Assembly (NCBI RefSeq): GCF_019448255.1 | Contig: NZ_CP080410.1 | Span: 372,001-436,000 of the forward strand | Length of the DNA stretch: 64,000 bases | Origin: Qipengyuania flava | GTDB lineage: Bacteria > Pseudomonadota > Alphaproteobacteria > Sphingomonadales > Sphingomonadaceae | Reading direction: 5' to 3' | In this document: positions 55,937 to 63,667 of the stretch, piece after piece | Position numbering within the stretch: the first letter of the stretch is position 1 | Layout: the number at the start of each line of letters is the position of its first letter | Notes under the pieces: generated by a model | Databases searched by the model: none | Told to the model about the DNA's origin: nothing | What the model saw: only the letters and a program-made list of their open reading frames with translations | Program-made: the position numbers and the translations under genes

Positions 55937-57129
55937 CCCGCCGCCACGCAGCGGTTCCGCCCTTCCGCCTTGGCGCGATAGAGCGCCGCGTCGGCCCAGG
56001 CCAGCATGGCCTTGAGGGTCGGCGCATCCGCCGAATCCTGGACCGCTACCCCGATGCTGGTCGTGCATGTCGCGGTAGTGCCGGCCGCGTCGTGGGCAAT
56101 CTCGATCCGCTCGATGGCGACGCGCAGGTCCTCGGCAATCGCCAGGGCCTGTGCATCGTCGTCAGCGCGCAGCAGGATTACGAATTCCTCGCCACCGAAA
56201 CGCGCGGCAAGCCCCCCGTGGCGGCTGGCGGTGTGGCGCATGGCTTCCGCAACGGCGCGCAGGCAGGCATCGCCCGTCTGGTGGCCGAAGCGGTCGTTGA
56301 ACGCTTTGAACCGGTCGAGATCGAGCATCAGCAAGGCAGCCCGCGCCTGTCCCGGCGCGGATGGAAGAGCATAGTGCGCGTCGAACACCGTCTCGGCATG
56401 CCGCCGGTTGGCAAGGCCTGTCAGCGGGTCCTCCAAGGACAGGGCGGTGAGCTGTTCGTTGCTGTCTTCCAGCGCGGCAGCGCGATAATCGGCTTCCAGC
56501 GTGAGAAGGATATCGCGCCGCTCCAGCCAGTGGACCCGGTGCGACAGAACGCCCGCTGCCGCAGTCGCCAGGATGGCGATCGGGAAAAACGCCTCCGCGC
56601 GCGCGACCTCGTTCTCGAACACCCACACACAGGCCCCGACGGCGGCGAGATAGAAGATCACGAAGCTCACGACCTCGAAGCGGCGGAACGGCAGGACCGG
56701 CAGGCCGAGCGCAAGGAGCGTGATGACGCCGAGCGCGAGCAATGCGTTGGAGGGCGCGGGCGCGAACTGGCTGGCATAGGCGAGGCTACAGGCAAAAGCG
56801 GTCATCGAGACCGCCATCAGCAGCTTCTTCAAGCCCAGCAACCGCGTGGGCAAGGCCAGCGCCACCAGCGAAAGCGGGATGACGCCGAGAAGCCGGATCA
56901 GGGCGACCTCCGCCAAATGCTGCGGAATCGCGATCCAGTCGATCAGCAGCGACAACACCGCGATGACCATGCCGAGTTTCAGGAGGAAGTCTGCCTCGCG
57001 CGAATGCGCGGCGTGCATCTGTTCGAGACCGGCGGCGCGCAAACGCTCATCCCACTGCGAGGGGGGAGTGCGTCCTACCAGCGCGGCGTGCGCGGCGGTG
57101 GCGAGGTCGAAGTCTTGCGCCCGATCCAT
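55933..57129 (-). CDS. Diguanylate cyclase (GGDEF) with membrane sensor region
   Basis: A 398-residue membrane enzyme that makes cyclic di-GMP. The N-terminal half has about six hydrophobic segments, then a coiled region (ERRDILLTLEADYRAAALED), then a GGDEF domain (LTGLANRRHAETVFDAHYAL, LDLDRFKAFNDRFGHQTGD, RFGGEEFVILLR). The active-site loop is GGEEF. The inhibitory I-site RxxD is not conserved (RHGG), so product inhibition may be absent. No EAL domain. Start at MDRAQDFD; the earlier frame adds 20 non-family residues. A PilZ protein gene at 51.4 kb could be a receptor, but this is not shown. Confidence 0.92.
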   Translation of the reverse strand: MDRAQDFDLATAAHAALVGRTPPSQWDERLRAAGLEQMHAAHSREADFLLKLGMVIAVLSLLIDWIAIPQHLAEVALIRLLGVIPLSLVALALPTRLLGLKKLLMAVSMTAFACSLAYASQFAPAPSNALLALGVITLLALGLPVLPFRRFEVVSFVIFYLAAVGACVWVFENEVARAEAFFPIAILATAAAGVLSHRVHWLERRDILLTLEADYRAAALEDSNEQLTALSLEDPLTGLANRRHAETVFDAHYALPSAPGQARAALLMLDLDRFKAFNDRFGHQTGDACLRAVAEAMRHTASRHGGLAARFGGEEFVILLRADDDAQALAIAEDLRVAIERIEIAHDAAGTTATCTTSIGVAVQDSADAPTLKAMLAWADAALYRAKAEGRNRCVAAG

Positions 57130-57200
57130 TTGTGACACGCTCCTTACAAGAATACCGCGCCGACGCAATGGAATGCGCCAATTCCGCAAGGGCAGGCAGC

Positions 57201-57235
57201 AAAAGCCCCGCCGCGGGGGGAACCGGGGCGGGGCC
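57201..57235 (-). terminator. Intrinsic terminator after the DUF2171 gene
   Basis: On the minus strand, GCCCCGCC (57234-57227) pairs with GGCGGGGC (57212-57205), with a 14-base loop, and TTTT follows at 57204-57201. It lies about 36 bases past the DUF2171 stop (57272) on the same strand. It also precedes the diguanylate cyclase gene, so the two are probably separate transcripts. Confidence 0.8.
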
Positions 57236-57271
57236 TTGTCGATCCGCTAGGGGATCGCGTGTGCGTATCGG

Positions 57272-57517
57272 TTAGGCGTCTTCCATGACGGCCTTGTTGC
57301 CGAGACCTTCAGGAATGCGTGCGCCTTCCTTCAGGTAGATGCGGTTATCATCGATCTTCTCGACGTCTTCGAGCGAGAGGAAGTGGTGCATGTCGTCCGC
57401 GCTGTCCGACTTGGTCAGCTTGATCGCGTCGTCCTGCACCGCGTCGACGGTGCCGACGTGCAGGCCTTCCGAGTTGGCGACTTCCATATGTTCCTTGATG
57501 CGGAGCTTCTCAAACAT
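57272..57517 (-). CDS. DUF2171 domain protein
   Basis: An 81-residue cytoplasmic protein of the DUF2171 family (PRC-barrel-like small beta fold), known from sphingomonads and stress-resistant bacteria; the function is not established. The family pattern MEVANSEGLHVGTVDAVQDD, AIKLTKSDSADDMHHFLSLE and VEKIDDNRIYLKEGA is present. Start at MFEKLRIKEHM; the 13 residues upstream are basic and not conserved-looking. It has its own terminator. Confidence 0.85.
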   Translation of the reverse strand: MFEKLRIKEHMEVANSEGLHVGTVDAVQDDAIKLTKSDSADDMHHFLSLEDVEKIDDNRIYLKEGARIPEGLGNKAVMEDA

Positions 57518-57637
57518 GTAAAACCCTTTTGTTTTGCGTTGCTTACACCTTACCAACGGGCGGTATGAGAAGTGGGTCCACGCTTCGTCGCGGCTGAGGC
57601 ACGGCCCCGCGAACGGGCCGCCGAACCGCCGTCCGAG

Positions 57638-58705
57638 CTAGCGTGGGGCGCGCTCCAGAAGGGTTGGCAGGATGGCTTCGGCGTAAAGCCGGTCGCTCTT
57701 GGCGTGCGCGTCGCGCTGGCCGAAATTGCGGGTCGTGATGACCGTCACGGAACGCGTCTCGGGCTCGATTATGACCTTGTTGCCGCCATTGCCCGCCATG
57801 GACCGGGTGACCACGCGGCGACCGTTTGCCTCCGCTTCCTGAAGCCAGACGAGATAGCCGTATTCCGTGCCCTCGCGCCCGGGCACATCGGCCTGGGGGC
57901 TGAGCGTCTCCTTGGCCCAGTCGGCAGGGAGGATCCGCTGGCCGCGATAGGCTCCGCCATCGAGCAGCAACTGGCCGAGCTTGCCCAGCGCGCGCGTCGA
58001 CAGCTCCAGACCGCCACCGCCCTGGGCGAGGCCCAGCGGCGAGAACTGCCATTTGGCGTTGGTGATGCCGAGCGGGGCGAAGAGGCGATCACGCGCGAAA
58101 TCTTCCAGCGGCGTGCCGCTCGCGTTCTCGACCACGGCGCCAAGCGTCGTGACGCCCGCCGTGCAATAGGAGAAGGCGCGGCCATAGGGGCTGTCCTCGG
58201 GCCGCGTTGCCCAGGCGGGAAAACCCTTTACCGGGAGGTCGAGATAGAAGCCCGGCCAGTCCTCGATCAGGTACATCCGCTCCTCATGCCCGCGCGAGAA
58301 CATGTTCATGTCGTCGCATTCGGCGATCGAACTCATCGTGGCGAGGTCGAGGATGGTGACCGCTTCCTTGCGCGGGTCGGGGTTGGCGACTGTGTGGTCG
58401 GGGAAGAAGGAGGGCACGCGGCTGTCGCGCGCCAGCGTGCCGTCGCCCACGGCAATGCCGGCCAACATGCCGGTCACCGTCTTGGTCGCGGAACGCGTGT
58501 TGCGCAGCGTGTCCGCATCGCCTTCGAAATAGCGTTCGGCGACGATTTCGCCGTCCTGCATCACCAGCACGCTGGTGACGCCAGCATACTCGGCATCGGG
58601 ACCGGTGACGGGAAGGGTGTCGAGGTCGATCACGCCCTGCGCCTGTGCAGAGGCGGCCATGAGGCAGGGAAGGGCGAAGGCGAGGAGACGATTGAGGGCG
58701 GGCAT
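57638..58705 (-). CDS. Exported serine hydrolase (class C beta-lactamase/penicillin-binding type)
   Basis: A 355-residue periplasmic protein with a signal peptide (LLAFALPCLMAASAQAQG). The catalytic SxxK is SATK in NTRSATKTVTGMLAGIAVGD. The second Tyr motif appears as YCTAG (usual YxN), and the C-terminal KTG-like position as GNGG (usual HTG). These changes fit esterases or D-aminopeptidase-like members of the group more than true beta-lactamases. The substrate is unknown. Start ATG 58705; the AraC gene lies 64 bases upstream on the same strand. Confidence 0.86.
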   Translation of the reverse strand: MPALNRLLAFALPCLMAASAQAQGVIDLDTLPVTGPDAEYAGVTSVLVMQDGEIVAERYFEGDADTLRNTRSATKTVTGMLAGIAVGDGTLARDSRVPSFFPDHTVANPDPRKEAVTILDLATMSSIAECDDMNMFSRGHEERMYLIEDWPGFYLDLPVKGFPAWATRPEDSPYGRAFSYCTAGVTTLGAVVENASGTPLEDFARDRLFAPLGITNAKWQFSPLGLAQGGGGLELSTRALGKLGQLLLDGGAYRGQRILPADWAKETLSPQADVPGREGTEYGYLVWLQEAEANGRRVVTRSMAGNGGNKVIIEPETRSVTVITTRNFGQRDAHAKSDRLYAEAILPTLLERAPR

Positions 58706-58768
58706 GGGATACTCCGGGAAAAGGATTTGCCCCCCTTTGCCATGACCTTCCCCGCAATCTTGTAGATT

Positions 58769-59566
58769 TCAAACATTGCGCCGCAGCTTGCGATAGGCGC
58801 CCGGCGCCATGCCTGCGCGGCGGCGAAAGAAATTCGCGAAATGCGCCTGGTCGCAAAAGCCGAGGTCGAGCGCGATGTCGACTTGCGGGCTGTCGGTCAG
58901 CGCAAGCTGGCGGCAAGCCTCCTCGAACTGGCGGTCCCGCAGGAGCTGGCCGGCGGTGCGCCCGCACAGCGCGCGAAAGCTGCGCGCGACATGCACCGGA
59001 TGGATGCCGGCCTCCGTAGCCACCCGCTCAAGGTCGATGGCGGCGATGTCCTCTTCCATCACCAGCTCCCAGCTGCGCGAGAGCCAGGCCGGGGTGGCGC
59101 GGCTTTCGGGAACCGACTCGCGCTGGAGCAGCTCGATGGCAAGCTCCTCGACTGCAAGCGTCGGGCTCGCAAACTCGAGGTCTTCGATAAGCGACGTCAT
59201 GCGCGCGATGGCTGCCCGGTCGCGGCGGGCGGTCGCCGGGCCTTCCCATGACAGCGCCGGATCGATGGTGATCGCCAGGAAACGCCCTTTCGAACCCAGG
59301 AACCGGTCGCGGTGGCTGGTGCCCGCCGGGTTGTCGACCAGCATGGGCGTCGCGCTGACGGGCGGCGCGCCTTCGGCGCTGGTGATGTAATGGCCGCCCA
59401 TCACGAAGATGAGGTGCCGGTCCTCATGGCAATGCGGCTCGATCTCGATGTCGATCGCGTCGTAAATGGCGAAATCGACCCCGTGCGCCGCCTGCCGCTG
59501 TGACCGCGCGCCCCAGATCTGCCCTGGTCCGCGGGCAAGCGGGCTGGATGAAGGGGCCTCTGCCAT
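58769..59566 (-). CDS. AraC-family transcriptional regulator
   Basis: A 265-residue regulator. The N-terminal half is a cupin-like ligand domain (HCHEDRHLIFVMGGHYITSA); the C-terminal ~100 residues carry two AraC helix-turn-helix motifs (DLERVATEAGIHPVHVARSF, RALCGRTAGQLL and IALDLGFCDQAHFANFFRRR, AGMAPGAYRK). The serine hydrolase gene follows 64 bases downstream on the same strand and is a possible target. Two REP-like stem-loops and a small-gene end lie just upstream. Confidence 0.9.
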   Translation of the reverse strand: MAEAPSSSPLARGPGQIWGARSQRQAAHGVDFAIYDAIDIEIEPHCHEDRHLIFVMGGHYITSAEGAPPVSATPMLVDNPAGTSHRDRFLGSKGRFLAITIDPALSWEGPATARRDRAAIARMTSLIEDLEFASPTLAVEELAIELLQRESVPESRATPAWLSRSWELVMEEDIAAIDLERVATEAGIHPVHVARSFRALCGRTAGQLLRDRQFEEACRQLALTDSPQVDIALDLGFCDQAHFANFFRRRAGMAPGAYRKLRRNV

Positions 59567-59630
59567 GCTGGGGACGATAGGCGCGGTGCGCCCAAGGTCC
59601 AGCCCCAGCCGACGAGCGTAGGATCCCCGG

Positions 59631-59654
59631 CCTCAAGCAGCGCAGCGGTAGGGC
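59631..59654. repeat. REP-like element, copy 1 of a tandem pair
   Basis: CCTCAAGCAGCGCAGCGGTA followed by GGGC. CCCT-type bases at the start can pair with AGGGC at the end. The core GCGCAGCGGTAGGGC matches the copies at 59671, 60141 and 3778 with 0-1 changes. It sits between the AraC gene start and the small acidic gene stop, near the second copy 40 bases away. Confidence 0.65.
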
Positions 59655-59670
59655 GTAGAATCATACCAGC

Positions 59671-59694
59671 CCTCAAGCAGCGAAGCGGTAGGGC
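59671..59694. repeat. REP-like element, copy 2 of the tandem pair
   Basis: CCTCAAGCAGCGAAGCGGTA followed by GGGC, 40 bases after copy 1 and differing from it by one base. GCCCT (59669-59673) can pair with AGGGC (59690-59694) to form a stem-loop. It lies 115 bases past the stop of the small acidic gene (59809) on the minus strand. Confidence 0.65.
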
Positions 59695-59808
59695 ACAAAG
59701 AAGACGCCCCACCCTTCGAGGGAAGAGCAGGGCGCCGGGGTATGCGGACATCGCCCGCAAAAAGGGGAAAACCGAACGATGTCGCTATCCCCGAAACTGG
59801 TGTGCGCG

Positions 59809-60051
59809 TCAGACGCCGCCGAGCGGCCTTGCCGCATCGGCGCGGGCGCGGACATGCGGCGCGGCGTCATCGGACAGGTCGGCGAGCGTTTCGTCCTGCT
59901 CGCTGCTGCCCTCCGCATCGCGCGCGTTGCCATAGCCCATCTGGGCTTCGGCCTGCGTGTCGCTGCTGTCGCTGTTTTCTTCGGCCTCGCGCCAGTCGGC
60001 GTTCTTGGCCGTATGGACGTCGCGTTGGTCGTCGGGGGCGTATTCACCCAT
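59809..60051 (-). CDS. Small acidic, probably disordered protein
   Basis: An 80-residue protein with a very acidic, Asp/Glu/Ala-rich composition (ADWREAEENSDSSDTQAEAQ, SEQDETLADLSDDAAPHVRA) and no Cys, signal or membrane segment. The ATG at 60051 has an excellent Shine-Dalgarno (AAAGGAGA), which is the main support for translation. Function unknown. It is flanked on both sides by the REP-like repeats. Confidence 0.72.
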   Translation of the reverse strand: MGEYAPDDQRDVHTAKNADWREAEENSDSSDTQAEAQMGYGNARDAEGSSEQDETLADLSDDAAPHVRARADAARPLGGV

Positions 60052-60125
60052 GGGTCAATCTCCTTTACCCAACCAACGAGAGGGGCTGCCTGCGCGTTCC
60101 GCAGCTCGTCGCGCACGCAAGGCCG

Positions 60126-60164
60126 TAGGGCGCGCCACGCCCTAAAGCAGCGCAGCGGTAGGGC
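60126..60164. repeat. REP-like element with two alternative hairpins, upstream of nrdB
   Basis: CCTAAAGCAGCGCAGCGGTA then GGGC (60141-60164) is the third copy near nrdB. Just upstream, TAGGGCG (60126-60132) can pair with CGCCCTA (60138-60144); the same CGCCCTA could instead pair with the TAGGGCG inside the copy (60159-60165), so two hairpins compete. It ends 50 bases before the putative nrdB promoter. Confidence 0.55.
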
Positions 60165-60167
60165 GCC

Positions 60168-60186
60168 GGGATAAAAAATTTATCCC
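60168..60186. other. Perfect AT-rich palindrome upstream of nrdB
   Basis: GGGATAAAAAATTTATCCC is an 8-bp inverted repeat around AAA, 28 bases before the putative -35 of nrdB. It could be an operator or an AT-rich upstream element. CTTATCCCC (60189-60197), which recurs inverted in the nrdA leader, follows directly and resembles a DnaA box at most positions. Confidence 0.5.
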
Positions 60187-60213
60187 ATCTTATCCCCGCC
60201 GAATCATTCCCGC

Positions 60214-60251
60214 TTGCCTTCGAATCCGCACTCTGATTCACTATATGAGTC
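60214..60251 (+). promoter_or_regulatory. Putative nrdB promoter and NrdR-like box
   Basis: TTGCCT (60214-60219) could be the -35; CTGATTCACTATATGAGTC (60233-60251) overlaps the -10 position and matches the nrdA element (CTGATTCAsTATmT). The CACTATATGAG core resembles the NrdR box. It ends 29 bases before the chosen nrdB start. Confidence 0.6.
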
Positions 60252-60280
60252 GTCCACGCGAAAAACCGGAGATCCACAAG

Positions 60281-61336
60281 ATGTCGTTGCTCGAAGCCCG
60301 CAAGACCTACAAGCCCTTCGAGTACCCCTGGGCCTACGAGTTCTGGAAACGCCAGCAGCAGATCCACTGGATGCCGGAGGAAGTTCCGCTGGGTGAGGAC
60401 TGCCGCGACTGGGCGCAGAAGCTCACCGAGCACGAGCGCAACCTGCTCACCCAGATCTTCCGCTTCTTCACCCAGGCGGACGTCGAAGTGCAGGATTGCT
60501 ACCACGACAAATACGGCCGCGTGTTCAAGCCGACCGAGGTCAAGATGATGCTGACCGCCTTCTCCAACATGGAGACGGTGCACATCGCCGCCTATTCGCA
60601 CCTGCTCGACACCATCGGCATGCCGGAAAGCGAATACTCCGCCTTCCTCGAGTACGAGGAAATGGCCGACAAGCACAATTACATGCAGCAGTTCGGCGTC
60701 GACAACGACGAGGACATCGCCCGCACGCTCGCCATGTTCGGCGCGTTCACCGAAGGCATGCAGCTGTTCGCCAGCTTCGCCATGCTGATGAACTTCCCGC
60801 GCTTCAACAAGATGAAGGGCATGGGCCAGATCGTCAGCTGGTCGGTGCGCGACGAATCGCTGCACTGCGAAGGCATCATCCGCATGTTCCACGAGTTCGT
60901 GCGCGAGCGTGACTGCCTGACCAAGGCGGTCAAGGAAGACATCATCGACATCTGCCAGAAGTCGGTGCGGCTGGAAGACAACTTCATCGACCTCGCCTTC
61001 GAAATGGGCCCGGTCAGCGGCATGACCGCGAAGGAAATCAAGAAGTACATCCGCTACATCGCCGACTGGCGCCTGGGCCAGCTGGGCCTTTCGCCGATCT
61101 ACATGATCGACGACCACCCGCTGCCCTGGCTCGCCCCGCTGCTGAACGGCGTGGAGCACGCCAACTTCTTCGAAACCCGCGCGACCGAATATTCGAAGGG
61201 CGCGACCAAGGGCGATTGGAACACCGTCTGGTCGAGCTTCGACAAGCGCAACAAGGCCAAGGCCGCCAACGAGGAAGAGGCCGAAGACGACGGCCCCGGC
61301 CTGTTCGAGGAAGCGGAGACGCAGGCGGCGGAGTAG
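60281..61336 (+). CDS. nrdB: Ribonucleoside-diphosphate reductase beta subunit (class I)
   Basis: Small subunit that houses the metal-radical cofactor for NrdA. The 351-residue ferritin-like protein has the ligands in order: QADVEVQD, ETVHIAAYSH (Glu98, His101), FTEGMQLF and RDESLHCEG. Tyr105 is in the position of the radical Tyr, so a tyrosyl radical with a di-metal site is expected. The acidic C-terminus (LFEEAETQAAE) would dock onto NrdA. The start is set at ATG 60281 (MSLLEARK), which has GGAG upstream; ATG 60245 would lie on the promoter box. No ATP-cone precedes it. Confidence 0.96.
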   Translation: MSLLEARKTYKPFEYPWAYEFWKRQQQIHWMPEEVPLGEDCRDWAQKLTEHERNLLTQIFRFFTQADVEVQDCYHDKYGRVFKPTEVKMMLTAFSNMETVHIAAYSHLLDTIGMPESEYSAFLEYEEMADKHNYMQQFGVDNDEDIARTLAMFGAFTEGMQLFASFAMLMNFPRFNKMKGMGQIVSWSVRDESLHCEGIIRMFHEFVRERDCLTKAVKEDIIDICQKSVRLEDNFIDLAFEMGPVSGMTAKEIKKYIRYIADWRLGQLGLSPIYMIDDHPLPWLAPLLNGVEHANFFETRATEYSKGATKGDWNTVWSSFDKRNKAKAANEEEAEDDGPGLFEEAETQAAE

Positions 61337-61344
61337 ATGGCCGG

Positions 61345-62211
61345 CTAGAATAACTCCCTGATAAAGGCATTTACTTCGGCAGGGGCGCCGTCGAAAAACT
61401 CATCGAAGTCTGCGGCGGCTCGCCCCTCTAGAGCCTCGACTAAGCCGAAGCTCGGATGCTGATGATAGCAGTGTCGGAATACTCGGAATTGAAGGTCGAG
61501 AATATAGAAAACCCATCCAAGTGATATCAATTTGAAGCTGTAGCATCTCTGCAATACCTGTGAGCCGTCCTCCTCGCCGATGAAGCTGAAATGAAGATTA
61601 GGATTGTAATGGGACAGTTCGGAAAGCAGGCCATAGGCTTTCCCCGCGCTGGCCTGAACTTCTTTCAGCTTACTTATTGACCGCTGAGGCATTGTCTTAA
61701 ACACGACATCGTCTTCATCCGATGAACAGACGGCCACTGCATATGCGAATTGCTCGATTAGCGATCTCGCAATGAGGCACGGCTCGATCAAAAAACCTTG
61801 TCTGGCAGTGCTTAATAGTAGTTTGATCGATTCATGACTCCGAACAAATGCCAAGTCGAAGGCGAATACACCGATCCTCTCACTATCTCGCGGCGGAAAT
61901 GATCGGTAAAATTTGTCGAAAGCAGTAGAATAATCAACAACCGCTTCTCGAATGACTTGATCGCGCGATTTGTGAACTGCCACTCCTGAAAGGTGGCGTT
62001 TGTATACGTAGTCGGCCGATGAATAGCCTTGATGGTGAGCTATCACCGCCGCTGTGACCTTCAATCGCAGGTCGTGATCAACTTCTGGATGTAATGCTAC
62101 CAAGCCCAGTCCACCGACATCGATTTCGGCATCAATCAATGGTGAAAGCGCGAAACGTTTTTCCAAATCTTCCATCGGGCTAGCGAGATCTGCTTTCAAA
62201 GAGATTTGCAA
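61345..62211 (-). CDS. Unknown protein in an AT-richer accessory cassette
   Basis: A 288-residue soluble protein, mostly helical (LIARSLIEQFAYAVAVCSSD, MPQRSISKLKEVQASAGKAY, GLLSELSHYNPNL), reminiscent of DUF5677-like proteins, but I cannot assign it. Base composition is clearly unlike its neighbours: 22 of 60 bases are G/C at 61501-61560 and 29 of 60 at 61861-61920. TTG 62211 or ATG 62175 could be the start; neither has a clear ribosome site. It is the last gene of a minus-strand cassette and converges on nrdB with an 8-base gap. Horizontal acquisition is likely. Confidence 0.7.
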   Translation of the reverse strand: MQISLKADLASPMEDLEKRFALSPLIDAEIDVGGLGLVALHPEVDHDLRLKVTAAVIAHHQGYSSADYVYKRHLSGVAVHKSRDQVIREAVVDYSTAFDKFYRSFPPRDSERIGVFAFDLAFVRSHESIKLLLSTARQGFLIEPCLIARSLIEQFAYAVAVCSSDEDDVVFKTMPQRSISKLKEVQASAGKAYGLLSELSHYNPNLHFSFIGEEDGSQVLQRCYSFKLISLGWVFYILDLQFRVFRHCYHQHPSFGLVEALEGRAAADFDEFFDGAPAEVNAFIRELF

Positions 62212-62229
62212 CAGAGAGAATTCTGGTTC

Positions 62230-62805
62230 TCAAGATTTTGCGCTCCACCGTCCCTTCGGCACCGCGTAGCTATCCACCCGCCGCTCCGACTTTTCGTGCC
62301 ACTGCACATTGACTGCCCATAGGGTCGGGAAGAAATAGAGTGAGCCGTAATCGAGGTTCGCGTCGATCCAGCGGGCGAGGATTTGCCAGTCGCCTTCCGC
62401 TTGGTGGGCATCCCAGAAATCGGGAATGACGATGCAAGCGGTCGCGCCCTTGTGCCCGTTCGCGTCGAGCCTATCCCAGATATGCCCCGCAGCGTTGGCT
62501 TCGTTCGAAGCGCAATTGTAGCCCGCCTTGCCTTCGGCCTGCAGCCGGTTGCCGAGCGCATTGACCTCGGGCGAGCGATAGGCACTGCGGATGGTGATGC
62601 GACCCCAGCGCTCCTGTATCGGTTCGAGCAAATTCTCACACAATCGCGTGCCGATCTCGATGGCAAGGTCTGGATCTTCGGGCGCATTCATCAGCCCGTG
62701 AAACTGCGCTATCTCCGAATGCAGCATGTCGCGCATGAAGAAATGCTTCGACAGCCGGACACGCCCAAGTTTGTCGAGAGTCGAGACGCTCGTTGGTTTC
62801 CGCAT
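62230..62805 (-). CDS. M15-peptidase-like protein
   Basis: A 191-residue protein resembling the peptidase M15 (DD-/LD-carboxypeptidase, phage endolysin) fold: SKHFFMRDMLHSEIAQFHGL, then RITIRSAYRSPEVNALGN, where SAYRSPEVN is the typical strand-loop. GHKGATACIVIPDF resembles the zinc motif HxxGxAxD, but the Asp is not at the usual place, so peptidase activity is not certain. The ATG at 62805 follows directly after the stop of the H-lectin gene (TAG then ATG with no gap). No signal peptide is seen. Confidence 0.7.
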   Translation of the reverse strand: MRKPTSVSTLDKLGRVRLSKHFFMRDMLHSEIAQFHGLMNAPEDPDLAIEIGTRLCENLLEPIQERWGRITIRSAYRSPEVNALGNRLQAEGKAGYNCASNEANAAGHIWDRLDANGHKGATACIVIPDFWDAHQAEGDWQILARWIDANLDYGSLYFFPTLWAVNVQWHEKSERRVDSYAVPKGRWSAKS

Positions 62806-63141
62806 CTAGACGATGGCCCAAGCAACGCGGACCTTGTTCAGCCTCGTGTTGTCCCACGTCATAAGCCTAATCTTGAAGCTTTCCTTGCCGATATCGTGCG
62901 CGGTGATTTCATAGCGCAGGTTGGACGTCGCTACCGTATCGCAGTCCATCAGGCGGATCGACAGCATGATGCGGGCGTTCTCCGGCATCGGTTGACAGAC
63001 CTCGACGGTCTTGGACCAGCACCGATGCGCGCCAGCCGGCGATTCCTCGCGCATATCGGGAAACTCGCCGCAGTCGAATTCCGCAAACTGCGGATCTAGC
63101 GCGCGCGTCTTCGCATGGTCGCATTCTGGACAAGCTGCCAT
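62806..63141 (-). CDS. H-type lectin domain protein
   Basis: A 111-residue protein. The N-terminus has Cys pairs (ACPECDHAK, FDCGEF). The C-terminal ~75 residues show the H-type lectin pattern: a run of beta strands around MLSIRLMDCD, YEITAHDIGKESFKIRLMTW and DNTRLNKVRVAWAIV. Such domains bind sugars, in invertebrate agglutinins and in some phage or bacterial proteins. Start at ATG 63141 (a TTG one codon earlier is possible), with GGAGAG upstream. It leads the minus-strand cassette with the M15-like and unknown genes. Confidence 0.72.
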   Translation of the reverse strand: MAACPECDHAKTRALDPQFAEFDCGEFPDMREESPAGAHRCWSKTVEVCQPMPENARIMLSIRLMDCDTVATSNLRYEITAHDIGKESFKIRLMTWDNTRLNKVRVAWAIV

Positions 63142-63318
63142 CAACTCTCTCCTCTCTGAAGGCGATGTGAGTTTCAGCTTGGCGCATGGCTAAGAGAAAG
63201 ATTGGAAATTGCCGCCAAAGCCTGTTGACCAACCAACTTTGATCCACCGCAACGACGCTCCGCGCCCGATCGCTAGCATCGCTTCTCACAGACCACGCAA
63301 GAGAAGGATGCACCCCCG

Positions 63319-63573
63319 ATGTCGCAGCACACCCCCAACGAACTCACCGAGATCTTCAAGCGCGACCGGGATCTGCTGACGCGATTGAAGCGCGAGGATG
63401 CGCATTACGCGCGGCTGGCGGAGGAGTACCACGCATTGAACCGCGAGGTGCACCGGATCGAGGCGGAAACCGAGGCGGCGAGCGATGCGCGCGTCGAAGC
63501 GCTCAAGAAGCAGCGCCTCGCCCTGCTCGATACGATCACCGCCATCGTCAAAGCGGCCCGCGCCGAGGCCTGA
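63319..63573 (+). CDS. YdcH family protein (DUF465)
   Basis: An 84-residue, highly charged helical protein of the YdcH/DUF465 family, common in proteobacteria and of unknown function. The pattern IFKRDRDLLTRLKREDAHYA then RLAEEYHALNREVHRIEAET and LKKQRLALLDTITAIVKAA fits a coiled coil. Start ATG 63319. It is preceded by a 177-base spacer diverging from the H-lectin gene. Confidence 0.86.
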   Translation: MSQHTPNELTEIFKRDRDLLTRLKREDAHYARLAEEYHALNREVHRIEAETEAASDARVEALKKQRLALLDTITAIVKAARAEA

Positions 63574-63667
63574 GCGCACGCGGCGAGCGCGCGCCGTGCC
63601 GGGGGGCTACGGAACATCCTGCACGCCCAATCCATTGATAGGGCAAAGCAAACAGGAGAAGCCCCCC

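Noticed and set aside
57638-58705. True class C beta-lactamase
   Set aside because: SxxK is present, but the YxN and KTG-type motifs are altered (YCTAG, GNGG), which fits an esterase-like serine hydrolase better.
59673-60116. Minus-strand frame overlapping the small acidic gene
   Set aside because: The alternative frame at 59809-60051 has a near-ideal Shine-Dalgarno; this one is Arg/Pro-rich and runs through the repeats.
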